Shown here: positions 1 through 12,856 of the stretch, in pieces | How positions within the stretch are numbered: the first letter of the stretch is position 1 | How the letters are laid out: each line of letters begins with the position of its first letter | NCBI GenBank assembly: GCA_000697055.1 | Contig: JNDT01001182.1 | Span: forward strand, 1 to 30,538 | Reading direction: 5' to 3' | DNA: 30,538 nucleotides | From: Saksenaea vasiformis B4078 | Lineage: Eukaryota > Mucoromycota > Mucoromycetes > Mucorales > Saksenaeaceae | Made by a program: the position numbers and the translations under genes | The notes under the pieces: generated by a model | What the model was told of the DNA's origin: nothing | The model's input: only the letters and a program-made list of their open reading frames with translations | The model's database searches: none

Positions 1-2769
1 CGTAGATGGACAACTAGACCTTTACTTGAAGCAAAAACCAGCTCTTCTACAAGCTGAATATCAGCAAATGTTAAAACAAACTACAATAGAAAGCCATCTC
101 ACAAAATAAACTATGGTTGTTATCCGCTCGATAAGGGAATATCTTTTGAAAAAAATTATTCATCATTCTACAACTGAATTTTGGAATACTTTACTGCTTA
201 CCAAAATGGTTGCCACAATCATTATTCCACAAGTTAACATGTTCCTTAAGTGAGTATTCCTTAACCGAGCGGCTACTGTAGTTCCCTAATGATGACGGCA
301 TGGAGTACATGGCCCTTCTTAGGGTCATCCTGAGGTTTGAAATCTATTTGTGCCTTTTTGGTTCTTGAATACCCTATGTAAATGCTTTGTGATCGATGAA
401 GGAATAGGTGTGTGACTTGAGATCGGCCATCCCGAGGTCAGCACGCTTTTTACTGCTTACGTTATCCTAGGCACTATTCAAGGACAGCTGGGTCGTGTGG
501 ATCGCTCATGATGATGACTACTAGCAGTAACGAGCTACGGCAATCGTTTCAGCACAAATTCTGAAGTATCCACCGACTGACTTGGAAAAGTAACTTGAGC
601 AGTTAGAATAAATAGTAGCGTAGGATTACTTAGGTTGTTTGTAAATTAAATCAAGCAGGCATTATCTTTACAAGCCCCATCATTTTATCTGTTGCCTTTA
701 AGCGAACTATGTTCCTTTGACACTCTTGTCATGCTGACCAGCTTATTCCTTATTACTATATGTCGTTAAAGCACTCTCCTCTTCCAACTTCAAACCCGTC
801 TGACCGCAGCTTTTTAAACGTCTGGTGAAACCATCAAGGAAACACAATATAAATTTTCAAGTCCTCGCTAATGCCCATTTCAAACCGTAAATAGGATTGA
901 ATCTCTTACCGGGAACACTTGTTACATCAAAAATATAACCATTAATTTCTTGCAAAAATATGACAGAGCTGCTTATGTCATTATACATCTCGTGATTTTA
1001 TAAGTTACAGATAGCTCTTCCGTGCAGCTCCTCGTCAAAAATATGCATTGCAGTATTGACGTGAAACGGCTGATTCTTGAAAGATACGTGGTCCCTCTTC
1101 GGCACCTTCAAACAAGTTACTGTCTTCAGTCCCTTCTATACGAAAATGTTGTCATTGAACGTGTTTGCATGAATGAAATATGCCTCATATATCTGTCCAT
1201 ATTTATACAAAGCACTAGCGCCTCCTAATACAGTATGTACGGGATTGGGATAACGCTGTCTGTAAGTGCTCATCTTTGTATTACCGACGAACTTTTCCCC
1301 AATCTGCAGTTCCTGGCCGGTCTTTTTTTTTTAAAAAAAAAAAGTAGTTGATATCGTATACCACTCCGGATAGGATGCATCTGGTTTGCACTAACAGTAA
1401 GTGAAATAACAAGTACCGTCGAATGTACTTATCGTGAACGCTATTCTAATAAACCTTGCACCTACGGCAAATCCAGTTTCACATAAGTAAATTTATGATT
1501 CTCCTCATAAATGATATAATAACAACACGTACGTTATTTTAACTCCTTCATGGAGACAGGATTAATTTAAAGAATCATAAATCACCATTCAACGAGCAGT
1601 AACTCAAATTATCATAGAACATTGTTGCTTTTTGAACCACTACAGAACAGCGTTATTTGATTCCAATCAACATCGATATATGTGTTTGTAATTTTTCCAA
1701 GAGTGACAATGTCCAAGAATAATAAACCCTAACAGTGTGTCGACGCTATAACAAACTCGGACATAGCAGTGACGAGTGCAGAAATCGCTCATTATTAAAC
1801 AGAAATGCATCCATGTTATATGAAATGAAGCGACCACGCCAACGAGAACGTTTTACTAGTCATTTCGTTTACTCAAAAGCCTTGGAACGTTGTACGTGAA
1901 TATTTGAAGGAACCGTCTTGTTCCATAGTGCAACAAGGAAATAATCAAATTCAATTTCCATTATTTCGATCAAGAAATAGAAGATCCCCGGAAGTTAGTG
2001 TACTGAGCGAAATACCAAAAGAACAGAAAAGAAAAGGTCGAGAGAAAAAACCAGTGAGAGTTGATATAGACCATGCTTTAAGTACAGAATGTCTTGTAAG
2101 TACATGGAGTACCATCGATGTAAGGAGCATTCGATCAGAATCATGCTTTTCTAGGCCGTTGGTAAGTGCAGTGTATGTAATTATTGCCGCAGAACCAAAT
2201 TGATTGATTACTTCGAAAACGACGCACGCGACATTTGCAGTATGGCCATTTTCATGATGACTTGTACAGGATGATCGAGCTTGGGGAGATAGAAAGGAGA
2301 TTAAATGATCTGTGCGATCTTAAGAAGAACTTTTCACGTCAACTGTCAAGGAGACGTGAAGAATCATGATACAGAGATTTCTTAGTAACGATCTATCTTT
2401 CTTTGGGAGATCAGAGTTTAAATGGTTAGAAGGCGACATCACTATATTATGAGTTCAGAGGGGAGACGTGATTCATATACTGATTAAAGTATAGACAGAA
2501 TAAGATAATTGATAGGAATAAGTAAGACAATGGGGAAATGAAGGAGCTTGATTCTTTTTGTATCCGTCTTGATCCATCGCCCGAGCCCACCGCCGGAAGC
2601 CGCCGCTTTGAAGCCATCATGCAGCCCGGGAGTTGAGCCTGCGTCACCTGTGGTTCTTCCTTTTGTTCTTGTGTATAAAGTATACAGGTTTCTGGATCGT
2701 TTGTTTGAATTTTGGTTTGGCTACTCGTAGACCGCAGGCTTCAAGTTGGCTTCGTATGGTACACATTTG

Positions 2770-2892
2770 ATAAGCATTGTAAGCATTACGCAAGCACAAG
2801 ATAAAAAACCATATGCTTTTTGCGCTTCTGCATGCCCTCGCATGTTGTCCTTGGCAGGCTTCCAATAAGCACTCTTAAGCATTACGCAAGCA
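2770..2892. repeat. Pair of direct repeats, 17 bp exact core
   Basis: The 17-mer taagcattacgcaagca occurs at 2780-2796 and again at 2876-2892, 96 bp apart on the same strand. The similarity extends leftwards: both copies are preceded by ataagca with a few differing bases. A shorter aagcatt unit also recurs inside the first copy. This looks like an old local duplication. No function is apparent. Confidence 0.6.
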
Positions 2893-4393
2893 TAGTCCAG
2901 AAGAGAGACCATGGTCATCGTAAGCCACTACGCGCTTATTATCCGGTGGGCTCCCATCAGGTCACTCTTGGGGTTGTTTCTTTTCTTGAGAGGACAAATA
3001 TTAACATCCATCATCATAAATGTTCAATAGCGTATAACGCTTACCAGAGAATCACAACGCACTTTTTTTTTTGTTCAAAAAGTAAAAGAAGAGTGAAGCC
3101 GCCTCATAGGTCAAAAATGGCGTTTTTTATTTACCAAATAAATTTCTTTCACTGTTACTGTTTTTTTTTCTCATGTGATGCTGCTACTATCATCACAAGG
3201 AAATTAAGGCTCATCGCTGTAAATTGGAATCCTTTGCTGTTGAGAAGGCATTTTAGTATTTTACACGGGATCATGAAAAAAAAGGGAAAAAGAACAGAGA
3301 AAGAGATGGTGAACCACATCAGAGAGGGAGGACCCCTTCGTAAATATAATCAGCACAGGGCGATTACCATGGTTCCAAGATATATGAAAAATGTAACCAT
3401 GACGGATTGTTAGGCGTTTGGTAGCACTGTCGATCACCTTCATGTGAATCCGAGAAGGGTGCATAGACATTTGCATGCGCATGAAATTGTATAACGGTAC
3501 ATTTACCCGCTCCCCTGACAGTGGCTTTATATGTAGAGAAGTCGCGCCTAGATCCTGATCTATTAACTACGACCTATTTTCATATGAAGATCCTCGACTG
3601 CAATGAAAATTGTGTTCTTAAATCTAGTTCGACAGTGGTTGTTCCTTTCAAACTGCATAAAGTAATACGGCAGTATATATCTCATCTTCCAGCAAAAATA
3701 AGTCCTTGGTATGTTGAGAAAGTGTCCCAGCTTGACAGCGGAAACGGAAAGCGAAGGCTGGTTCCGAGGTCGTTGTTCCATGAAACCAATGAAAGATGGT
3801 TACCAAACTCAGTCATGAATTAGAGTTTCGGTGAGTAAAATGCCATACGGAATGTCTGTGCACGAGGATGCTCGTTGCTTTAAAACCCCACTTCTCGCCA
3901 CTTCACGCTGCTTGTAAAAGGGAAAAAAAGGAATGAGAAAAGGGCAACACAATTTCCAGTGCCCAAGTAACCCTGTACAAGTCGCTATGTACGGAAAAAG
4001 ATAGAAACTTAAAGTAAGACACCGTACGTCATCCTAAAGAACATCTCTTCTGGAACGTAATAGACTGGACCAGTCCATTTAGGGAACCCCGCTATGATCT
4101 GATTGACAGTTCATCACAAGAGCGGATCAAAAAAGTAAAAAGGACGCCTCAAACGGAAATCATTTTCTTCATCCTTTTTTCACTTTTGTTTCTTTCCCTT
4201 CCAGTGGCAAAGCGGCTTCCTATGATATGTTACCGTTGGAACATTTACTCATTTCCATTGTTCATCTAGGTTACTGTAGGACGTCAGACAGTCTGCCACT
4301 TCGTATGAATTAGTGTAAGTGCTGCGCCATTTGATGATTTGCATTTTAAATCTGACATTTTCCGACCAGGGTCCGTCTGAAGACATGTGTAGT

Positions 4394-4608
4394 ATAAGGT
4401 AGATAGTTTACTTGACGTGTACGCATGATCACTGATTTTTGTCTTCCTAGATCTTCGTCTGTCTGAGTTCTTCGCCCCTACAAATTACTGACATTTGTAG
4501 GCAACGGACGATCAGGTAAGCGTATGGCTACATCCATAGAGTATGAAATATAAGGTAAGTTTCAGCATAAGGTAGGTGGGGAGATAAATTCAAGCATAAG
4601 GTAGGTGG
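4394..4608. repeat. Cluster of ataaggta-type short repeats
   Basis: The core ataaggta occurs at 4394, 4550, 4567 and 4596. The last two are part of an exact 16-mer, agcataaggtaggtgg, at 4564-4579 and 4593-4608 (29-bp period). The stretch lies far from any gene I can call. It could be the start of a minisatellite or a relic of a larger repeat. Confidence 0.55.
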
Positions 4609-5907
4609 CAAGTGAAGTAGACAAGAAAAGATAGAAAGAAAACCAAAAAAAAATGACGTAGAATAGAAAGAAAAAGCCAAGATAGGAGATTAGATTAGGT
4701 AAGTCGAACATTTCCTTTCTACGAAGCCGCTTTGCCTCGATGCCATCTTCCCGCAATTCTTACTTGTGATTTCCTGGTATTGTACTGTGCGCTTTTGACT
4801 GTATCGTTCTGGTAACAAACAAGCTTTACAATGTCTTCTGATGCTACCATTCCTAGGACCACTACTGGTGCCGTTTATATACATAGTTTGCTTTGTTGAC
4901 GAATAAAATCTTTGCTATTCTCTCTTTTCATTGAAGTATTATCGGTACTAATCATAAATCCTTACAAGCTGATACCGATACATAAAAATCTAGCTTTGCC
5001 ATAAATTAATTCAGCTCTCATGAAGAGCCAAGCATGCACTGAGGATGTATCAAACACACGACATTCATACATCAGTAAACACATAAAGTGGGCACTGATC
5101 AATTCATGATCTTCCTATCTGACATGAAAGCCGCTACTATAACTGTTGCAACTGGGAGTGGTACAAAAGAAGAAAACAGTTTTTGGAAGTAGCCATGCAT
5201 CATACATGTGAAGAACTAAGTGGACGTACGCACAGGACTATGTTTTGCTTTTTTCTGGGCAGAAGGTATGTGCACCAAAGGCAAACGAAATATACGAATA
5301 GAGTTTAGAAACTTTTAATCACGATATTCTGTGAAAATGGAAATGGTCTCATTTCGCGGGAGGAAAGATCATTCTTAACCGGTGCAAAAGCTCATCCAAA
5401 GTTCTGTAAACTCTATGTTCCTGGGACGACGTTGCATTTGTTCATCGAACAATGATCGTATATACCCGCTCTGCTCTTCTCATTTAGTGCATTGTTACCA
5501 CAAGGATTCGAACGTTAGGGCCTTAGAGATCTCGTTTCCGAGATGAAATTGAGATATTCCTTTCAATACATGACGTTACGTGCAATACAACATTGCCAAT
5601 GATACGCAGTCTTCATTACAGTACTTGAAAAAACTGAAGAAAAGAAATTGATGTTACGTAATTCTTATTAATTCTAGTGGCAGGATTAAAGTAAAATGAC
5701 TCAAAAAAGGCATAAATTCCATGACCACGACTTTGAACGAAAAAAGGATGTGGTGCTGACAGTGCTTTCACATAACTTGAAGCGAAAGGAAGTTTCCAGA
5801 CGGAAAGGGGGAAAATGAGGAAAGTTCCCAATTCACTTTGGCTAATCTAAACAGTAACGGTTGGATTTTTGATAAAAAAAAAGCTAAACCAAAATAGCAC
5901 GGACAAT

Positions 5908-8249
5908 TTAGACAGTAGATTGAGGCTCGCTACCTTGTGAGATTTCGTTTGAACTCTTTTCTGGTTCAGTCATTTTGGGAGGTTCTTCGTCTTTTGCACC
6001 TTCCTCTTCCTCTTCTTCTTCTTGTTCTTCAGGTTCATTGTCATCCTCGTTATCGCTGTTGTTCTTATCATCCCGTTTATCCGACCTAAAATAAAAGGAG
6101 TTATTTCACATAGATACTCTGAGCTCTCCCCACCCTTCCAGATAGCTCTCAGGAACAACCGCACCGGGGAACGTGTAGAGCCCATCTCTCCAATACTTCC
6201 AAATCTTTTGTTCTTTGTATTTGACATCTTTTGTCTCGGCATCTACGATCTCGACCAAGTCGCCTGATCCCTGTCGACTTTCCTTGATGCTTTCTTCGCT
6301 AAGTGCACTTCCTCCTGGCAGCTTTTCATGTCTTAAATCCCATCCCAGCATTCTGCATAATTCGGGTACAATCACATCACAATCACCCAGCAATTGCATG
6401 TCGAACGTCATATGGGTAATAGGTGTCCGATTAATGAGGATTTGCGGCACGTTGTGCGGAATTTGTGACATGATTTCAGACACTGGGGATACTTTAAGAG
6501 AAGATCCCATGACAATCAAGAGATCGACTTGGTCCGTATCAACAGCGAGTAGTTGGTCAAATTCGGGTGGCAATCTTTCACCAAAGAAAGTAATATCCTA
6601 GACAGCTGTAAGCATGATTGTCGCTTCTAAATCACCTATATAACTTACAGGTTTCATAATGGATGTGCCTCGAGGTGTCGCACCATCATCGTCGTCATCG
6701 GATAAATCCGTAGATACTACTTTTAAATCGGCACATCGCGGACAAGGAGGGACCATCTGGAAATAGATTCAGTTATCGTTACGTTGGACCACCATCTACC
6801 TCACCTGTTGAAAAATGTAAGGTTCGATTTCCTTGCCATCCACTTTGTATCCACACGTAACACAGCTTGCCGTAGCAAAGCTTCCATGACAGTTGACTAC
6901 ACGCTTGATATTTGCCTTGTGCTCCAACGTATCAATATTTTGTGTATAATTTCTCAATAATTTCCCGCTATCTTCCACCAGTTTGACAAACAAGTGACTT
7001 GGACTAGGTTCGTAGTTGCTCGGGTACAGTTCTTTAGCGAATGAATAAAATATCTCTGGCGCTTCGCGAAAATATTCAATATCGAACATTTGCTGCGGAT
7101 CGCTCAGTGCATATTCTTGTAGTCGAGAGTAGATTCCGGTTTCTGAACGGAAATCAGGGATGCCGCAAGAAACAGAAACACCTGCTCCTGTCACAATCAT
7201 CACATTATTGGCCTTTGCCATAAGATCCACCACATCCTCCAACGTTTTAACAACTTCAAGTCGGCGTCGTTTCCGTAAATGTCGATTTACCACAGTGCGT
7301 AGGATAGGGACTAGTTCGAGATCTGTTGCTAGCAAAGCAGCTCTAGGATGCTGTGAATACGATACAATTACATAACTTGCCAAACGTTTTAGGAGTCATT
7401 ACCATAACGACATCAAACGCTTCCAGTAATTTGGCTACTGGCGTCTTTTCATGGATCACATATTTCTCAATAAATTTAAGCAGGCCTGGTGATTTGAAGA
7501 TCAGTATCTCCCGTTTCCGGTTGAAAACAAGTATTACCCATCTCTCGTGCTTCTTCTTTGATTTTCTCCATCTCCTCGTCTGAAAAGCTTGTCCATGCTA
7601 ACGCCAACCCCAATAAGCAAACAGTATTACTTTTTTTTAACCAATATTGTCCTGTTGTACATACGTGGTTGATAAACACTGTCATCGTCAAACCCATCGA
7701 CATCGATATCTGCTACATCATCCTCTCCACCGAATGCTTTACCAAACAATTCTTGATCAGGGCTACTCCCATCGCTGTCGCTGTCACTCCCTCCTGCCCA
7801 GTCTTGATCAGATTCTTCGTTATAGCCTTCATCAAAATTATGATCGTGGATGGTGCCTGCTACCAATGACACTTGTTCTGTATCATCACCGCTTTCATTA
7901 GATTCAAGAGCCTTCCCTGTCGTCGCTGTAAAAAAAAAAATCCCCAAATTGATGTTAACAACAGCATACATATATTTCCCATTTTTCTAAATAAGAGGAT
8001 AGAAAATGACAGAAATAAAAATGATAAAATAAAATAAAAATTGGTAACGTTCTGCTTACAAGGTTCACTTTCGCCTAGATCAAGTTTCAATCGTTTCCGA
8101 GAGCGATCATCCTCATCGTCATAGGTGGGACATTCCGATCGTAAGCGTTCTGCACTTTCATCATTCTCCGCCACATCATCGGATAGACGTTTTTTAACTG
8201 GTGCTACATCTTCTGAGAACACACCGCAAAACTCTTCTTTGGAGCTCAT
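5908..8249 (-). CDS. SIRT1/Sir2-class NAD-dependent protein deacetylase
   Basis: Class I sirtuin that would remove acetyl groups from lysines (histones and others) using NAD+, probably in the nucleus. Exons on the minus strand: 8249-8060, 7925-7665, 7597-7538, 7485-7403, 7350-6805, 6756-6649, 6597-6134 and 6085-5908. These total 1890 nt and encode 629 residues. The NAD-binding motif [15 protein letters not shown] lies near residue 253 and TQNID near 335. The catalytic His is in CHGSFA, near 353. Four zinc Cys lie at about 361/364 (SCVTC) and 385/388 (PPCPRC). The GSSLKV and ILINR motifs follow. The first 170 or so residues are acidic with a KKRL/RKRLK basic cluster, and the last 60 form a Glu-rich tail after a 48-nt intron. 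The order of motifs matches SIRT1, Hst1 and Sir2 closely. The ATG at 8249 is the first in frame. Family call is very sure; the last splice is slightly less so. Confidence 0.95.
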
Positions 8250-10482
8250 CCTTTTATATCGTTTGTCCGACAGGTTCTGAGTGCGTTAGTTAGGGAATTG
8301 CTGCCACCGGGTAGGGGTCAGTCTCTACTCCACGTGATGTGACTTGGGCTTTCAGCGAAGGAAGGTAGTGTAAGAGAGAATGCGTTGGCTGGGCATGAAT
8401 TTGCACAGACAATCGTGAAACATTCCTGGGATGCTACCCTTGATATTGCACCTAGAGAACTCGAGTAGGCCAAGCACTGATTGAAAATGCATTATCAATG
8501 CATCAATGAAACTATGGATTTACAGCACACGGCAGCATTGGGGTAATTCACACGTCAAGAACGACAGACTCCGGCTCTCTCGATCAAAAGGTTTCCAGAA
8601 TAAAAAAATATTCTATATAGTATTTAAGGTTACTCATTGTTAATAAAGTATCTCGCATGGTGGAGACTGGAGGGCGGAGTGTCTTAGAGAGTAGTATGTC
8701 CCGAAGAGTCGGGAGTCCCGAGTGGTAGCGTTTAAACGGTAGTAGACTACCTCGGATAGCTCAGCATTAGCCATGGCAACCGTATCAAAGTGGCAGAGTG
8801 TCTCAGACTTCAAATAATCCTAAACGATGCAGCCATTGCAAGCCGTTGAGGGTTTTGCATAAAACCCGCGTGGTTGAGTGTCGCATTACAATGTCCCTAA
8901 TAGCTCCCAATCATACGTGCAGAATATCGAGGTGCTTGGCTGAGTGTACTACATGTATAATATCGAAGAAATACTTCCTATCTACAGGAGCTAAATGAAG
9001 CGCAATATCTTCGTTAATAAGGTTACATCACATATTGTTCCCTAAACGACACTTCAAGACACTTTGGTGGCGGCACAAGTTGCCTTTCTGGAGTTTATTG
9101 ATTGATTCCATATTAAGATGGCCTTACCATATGGTGACAACCTGTGTAAGGGTAAATTTGTAGTGCGTCGTGTGATAGGTTACGCAAACCTCTGTCATTT
9201 CATCCTGCGAACGCATGCCCAAAGAACTTCGCAATAGACAACAAAGCGACGTGTACGTCACATTCTAAAAACGCAGAAAATTCATTAGAAACGAAAACAG
9301 GTGGATCACATTCTCTGGAAAGTGGCACCGCGTTAAACGAAGGAGCCAGATTTAGCAGCCATAGTTATAGAATAGGAAAAGGTGGCAGTATGCCAAGGAA
9401 GTCGCTTTTTGTTTCCTTAATCCGAAGGTTGGCTGTTACGTTAGAGTCTCTTTTTTGCTTCGCATTCCACAGCATGTTTCACAGTCGCACGACGTAAGTT
9501 CAAATGCAGAGACATCAAGTATCTCAATTCGGACAAATGAATCCATATAAAGTAACAGCATCGGTTGGATTCTTATGTACCTTATTGTTTATGGTGCTTA
9601 CACAAAAGAAAAAAAACAGAATGAAACAAACAAGTTTAAGGATATTTGGAAGAGAATGCAAAGTTTCATCATTTATTCTTTAAAGGTAATATCGTTGGCT
9701 TTGTTGGTAGGTGGCACCTTTCCATTTGCATTAGGACAGAGACACAAGTTACGTAATGTATACGTTGAACTTGACATCGCGGATTTTGAAATGACTGATT
9801 TGGCTTGGTGTTACACAGAAAAAGAACGTTGTCAAAAGCGTCCTTCATCTATTTGCGTTCTGGAAAACGTTGAGGGAAATAAAGAAGCACAGTACCTACG
9901 CTAAGTTTATGCGATCAAAACTCTTATTCGTTGTTGTTATCCTTAACACAGTAATTAGGTTTCCTTTGCAGGGTCTCCTTAAACATGTGGAGAGGTTATG
10001 CATCGTACCGTATGCAGAGTATAGCATGACATAAAAAGCGGCATATTTAATAGCTTCAGTATGCTTGATCTACATTTGCATAGATATTTATCCGATTTGT
10101 CACATGTCCTGTGTTTCTTTTTACTTTCGCCACGAAGGAATTAATTTTCTCTTTTGTGCTCTGTCAAACGACATTCTGCATTGTATATTTTTTTGTGCAA
10201 GTTTGCGGCACTCCTCCACCATTATTTGGCTTAGTATCAAATAAGCCTTTCACCTGCGAAAGAGTGGTCCTTATGATTTTGTGCTGTATTTCTTCCATGT
10301 CAAAAGTGGGACATGTAAGGGGAAAACTGTCCTAAGGAAGGATATCAATTCATTAGATATACAGATCAATCCAACGTGAGTTCTGCACACTTTTGCGCTC
10401 CGCTTATGCATAGAATGAGGCAGTCTGTTGGATAGCATAGCAGTGTTTGTTGTTATTATTATTATTTTTTTGTGACAAAATT
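8250..10482. other. Intergenic, no supported gene
   Basis: This 2.2-kb gap separates the sirtuin promoter from the 3' end of the PP2A B'' gene. I found no conserved coding motif, tRNA with a plausible B box, or terminal repeat. The only open frame with some character is the small candidate at 9656-9904, listed separately. The sirtuin promoter should lie in the first few hundred bases. Confidence 0.5.
9656..9904 (+). CDS. Possible small secreted protein (weak)
   Basis: A frame of 82 codons, inside a longer one that starts at 9575. From the internal ATG the protein begins with a short polar start, then a hydrophobic stretch (ISLALLVGG) ending in FALG, which looks like a signal peptide with a cleavage site near residue 27. 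The rest is short, charged and has three Cys. I do not recognise a family. The surrounding sequence is otherwise non-coding in appearance, and a frame of this size can occur by chance, so this is a weak candidate. A secreted product is inference from the N-terminus only. Confidence 0.2.
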   Translation: MQSFIIYSLKVISLALLVGGTFPFALGQRHKLRNVYVELDIADFEMTDLAWCYTEKERCQKRPSSICVLENVEGNKEAQYLR

Positions 10483-12642
10483 TTATTGTTGGCTTGCTTT
10501 TTCCATGACTTCTGAAAGGTTTTTATTGGATATCCAAGATATCCATTGCGTCGCACGATCTTCTCCTTCCTCTTCTGAACCATCAGCGTGCCACTTGCTC
10601 CATTCATCTGACTGTGGATCTCGTGGTGTATGTGGAGGACTCATGTCTCCGCTGCCTGTACTACTACCACATTCATGATCGTCATTTGTGGGCAATTCAT
10701 CCACGGTGATTGTCATTAAATAAACTGGACCGTTTTGACTTCCAGGGATTACTTCCTCTTCATGTATGATAGTAATTTCATCATCGTTGCCTTCAAGTTG
10801 TAACTCCATATCATCATCTTGGATGGTGTTGCTGTTGTCATTGTTATATTGCTCGTTCATAATAATTTGTTCGTACTCCATATCGGCATATTCACACCAG
10901 TCACTGAGTGGCCACCATCATTAAGCACATGTAATTCTCTCATAGCAAAGCATGCTTACGTGAGTAAAAGATAAGCGAGTCCGATATTTGAATCTGGTAT
11001 GGACTGGGAATCTTGTTGTTGTGCTTCATATTGACGTTTTACGCGAATAAGTCCTTGATAAGATTCGTGTACTTGGAAGCGATCAAAACTTAGGAAGGTA
11101 TCAAAAAATCTTTCGGCTACAAAGGGTTGTCGTTTGAGATCGCCCAACCGGAATTGACCGGGGATGCGCGGCTGCACAAGGTCATTTCTGAATATCACAT
11201 TAGCCACAAATTACATCGATTACGTGACCTTACAGTTGACGCATAATATCATCGAAACGAATGCATTCTTCATATGTAAGACCGTGTAACAATTGTCTAT
11301 GCCGAAATGAGTTATGATGGTAAGCTTGAAAGAAAAAAAAAGAAAGAAAGAGACAAGCCGCTTACTTTGCTTCTTGGTCTTCCCAGAATAAGGATAATTC
11401 ATAGCTTGACAGAATGCCATCGCCATCCAAATCCATGCATCGAAACCAATATTCGATGGCCATGGGTGTACTTTTGTCTACTTCGGATAGAAGGAACCCT
11501 AAAAACGGGTGTGAGAAAAAAAAAAGAAGTCAGCGCGGCTTTGCTTACATATGTAATCCAGATATGAAACTGTGTTTTTCTTTTCACTGTGTTTTGAAAA
11601 TGCCGGAATACGTCCATAGTCTATCACGCGTTGGATAATGCGAGTAGAGAGAGAAGATTGATTGTATTTGCCAAGATCGGATTCAGATAACATTAAATCA
11701 TGGTCTGTATCCAAAGCCCAAAATTTGCAATAGAAAACGTAAAAGTGCTTGTATGAAAAACAGTCTTGAGTCTAAATTTAAGAATAAGCATAACCAAGAT
11801 CTGACCGCTTGTACCACTTACTGTATTCAGATCTACATCCGGGTCAAGTTTTTCTATCACTCGAGTAAAACCACATTTACGGAACTGACCAAGTGTCATC
11901 CGACCACTTGGACAGTTAGCGTCATGATAGATACGACATATCACTGTTTCAACTGGAACGAAAAAAAAAAAACAACAAGTTAGGCTGTGTTTGTTATTGT
12001 AAAGCGGAACATACTGTAGCGTTCTTGGAACATAACATGGTTGCCAAGAAATTGAAGACCGGGATGATTGAGTACAACATCTGGGAAAAAAAAAGGATGA
12101 CGGTTCAGTGTTCGGCTTTGTTTATCCTTGCTTCGGGTTTACCTTCTAAAATAGGTACAAAGTCTTCGGGTTCCACGGTGTTTGCATCAGGTTTTTTCAA
12201 GATATTGAATAAAAAAGATTCATTATCGGTGGAAATGCGCATCAATTCGGACCAGCCGCTAATAAGAATATTGTTTAGTTTACCTTGAACCAAAAAAGAA
12301 AGAAGAAAAGGAACAACGTCTACTCAAGAAACTGTGCATAGCTAACTTGGCGGTCGTTTATTGCGTCGAGTCGTTTAAAGAATGCCAAGTTCATATAGCG
12401 TGGTAATCCACATGCTTTAGTCACCGGTGCAAATTGGTGTGCTTCAAAATATTCTCGGAAACCATAGAGACATTTGACGACAGCCTATTATTCAGAAATT
12501 TAATAAGCTTACAAATATACATATATATATATATATATAAAGGGGGGAGGAAGCAGTTCATTACCAGCGTTTTACGTTCTAATGTCTTTGATTTGCCTGA
12601 AACTAAAGAAGAACAGGAATGATGGTGTTGAATGACATGCAT
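10483..12642 (-). CDS. PP2A regulatory subunit B'' (PPP2R3-like, EF-hand)
   Basis: Regulatory subunit that directs the PP2A Ser/Thr phosphatase core to substrates and binds calcium. Exons: 12642-12565, 12484-12324, 12258-12143, 12080-12015, 11952-11822, 11771-11549, 11498-11366, 11296-11234, 11187-10960 and 10903-10483. They keep frame throughout and give 539 residues. Family landmarks are KACGLPRYM, DVVLNHPGLQFL, HFYVFYCKFWALDTDHDL (first EF loop, about 205-217), WFLLSEVDKSTPMAIEYWF and RCMDLDGDGILSSYEL (second EF loop, about 281-292). A GQFRLGDLKR segment and a DWCEYADMEYE segment follow. The C-terminal 130 residues are acidic and lack an obvious domain. The N-terminus is uncertain: the usual IPxFYFP motif was not found, and the ATG at 12642 is simply the first in-frame Met of the first exon I can join, so an upstream exon between 12642 and 12856 is possible. 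Confidence 0.88.
12518..12539. repeat. TA dinucleotide microsatellite in an intron
   Basis: A run of about eleven TA units lies within the first resolved intron (12485-12564) of the PP2A B'' gene. It is likely to vary in length between strains. It does not overlap either splice site. Confidence 0.8.
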
Positions 12643-12856
12643 GATGTAGAAATGGGGTGAATCAGAAAGAAAAGCAAAAAAGAAAGGTTGGGGCACAACG
12701 GGTTATTTTAATAGGGAATGGAGGGTTAAAAAATGACATGTTTGAAATGTTATTTTTATCTATGCTATGCGATGCAACGTTGTCAGTTTTTCTCCCTACC
12801 AAGTAAAGAAGGACAGGCTACATTATTGTTCTCTGTATTCACCCCACTTTTATTGT

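Larger units (their letters stand above)
1..5907. other. Long stretch with no recognisable gene
   Basis: I see no convincing gene in this stretch. The open frames are short (under 200 codons), most begin at non-ATG codons, and none shows a motif or splice-linked partner that I can place. It holds AT-rich homopolymer runs, a T10/A11 palindrome at 1323-1343, a 17-bp direct repeat at 2780 and 2876, and a cluster of ataaggta motifs between 4394 and 4608. The stretch may be repeat-derived or heterochromatic, but no transposase, terminal repeat or reverse transcriptase motif was visible. Confidence 0.5.

Noticed and set aside
2832..3413. Open frame of about 190 codons on the plus strand
   Set aside because: It begins at a non-ATG codon or an ATG inside the direct repeat, spans homopolymer tracts and shows no motif. 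It is probably chance.
5480..5560. tRNA-like B box (gttcgaatcc on the minus strand)
   Set aside because: The T stem has a mismatch, and no matching acceptor stem or A box lies at the right distance.
8740..8810. tRNA A-box-like sequence (tagctcagcattag)
   Set aside because: No B box or T stem follows within tRNA length.
12643..12696. Upstream extension of the PP2A B'' first exon (VPQPFFFAFL...)
   Set aside because: The frame is open but begins at GTG, with a stop just before it, and the text does not match the family.
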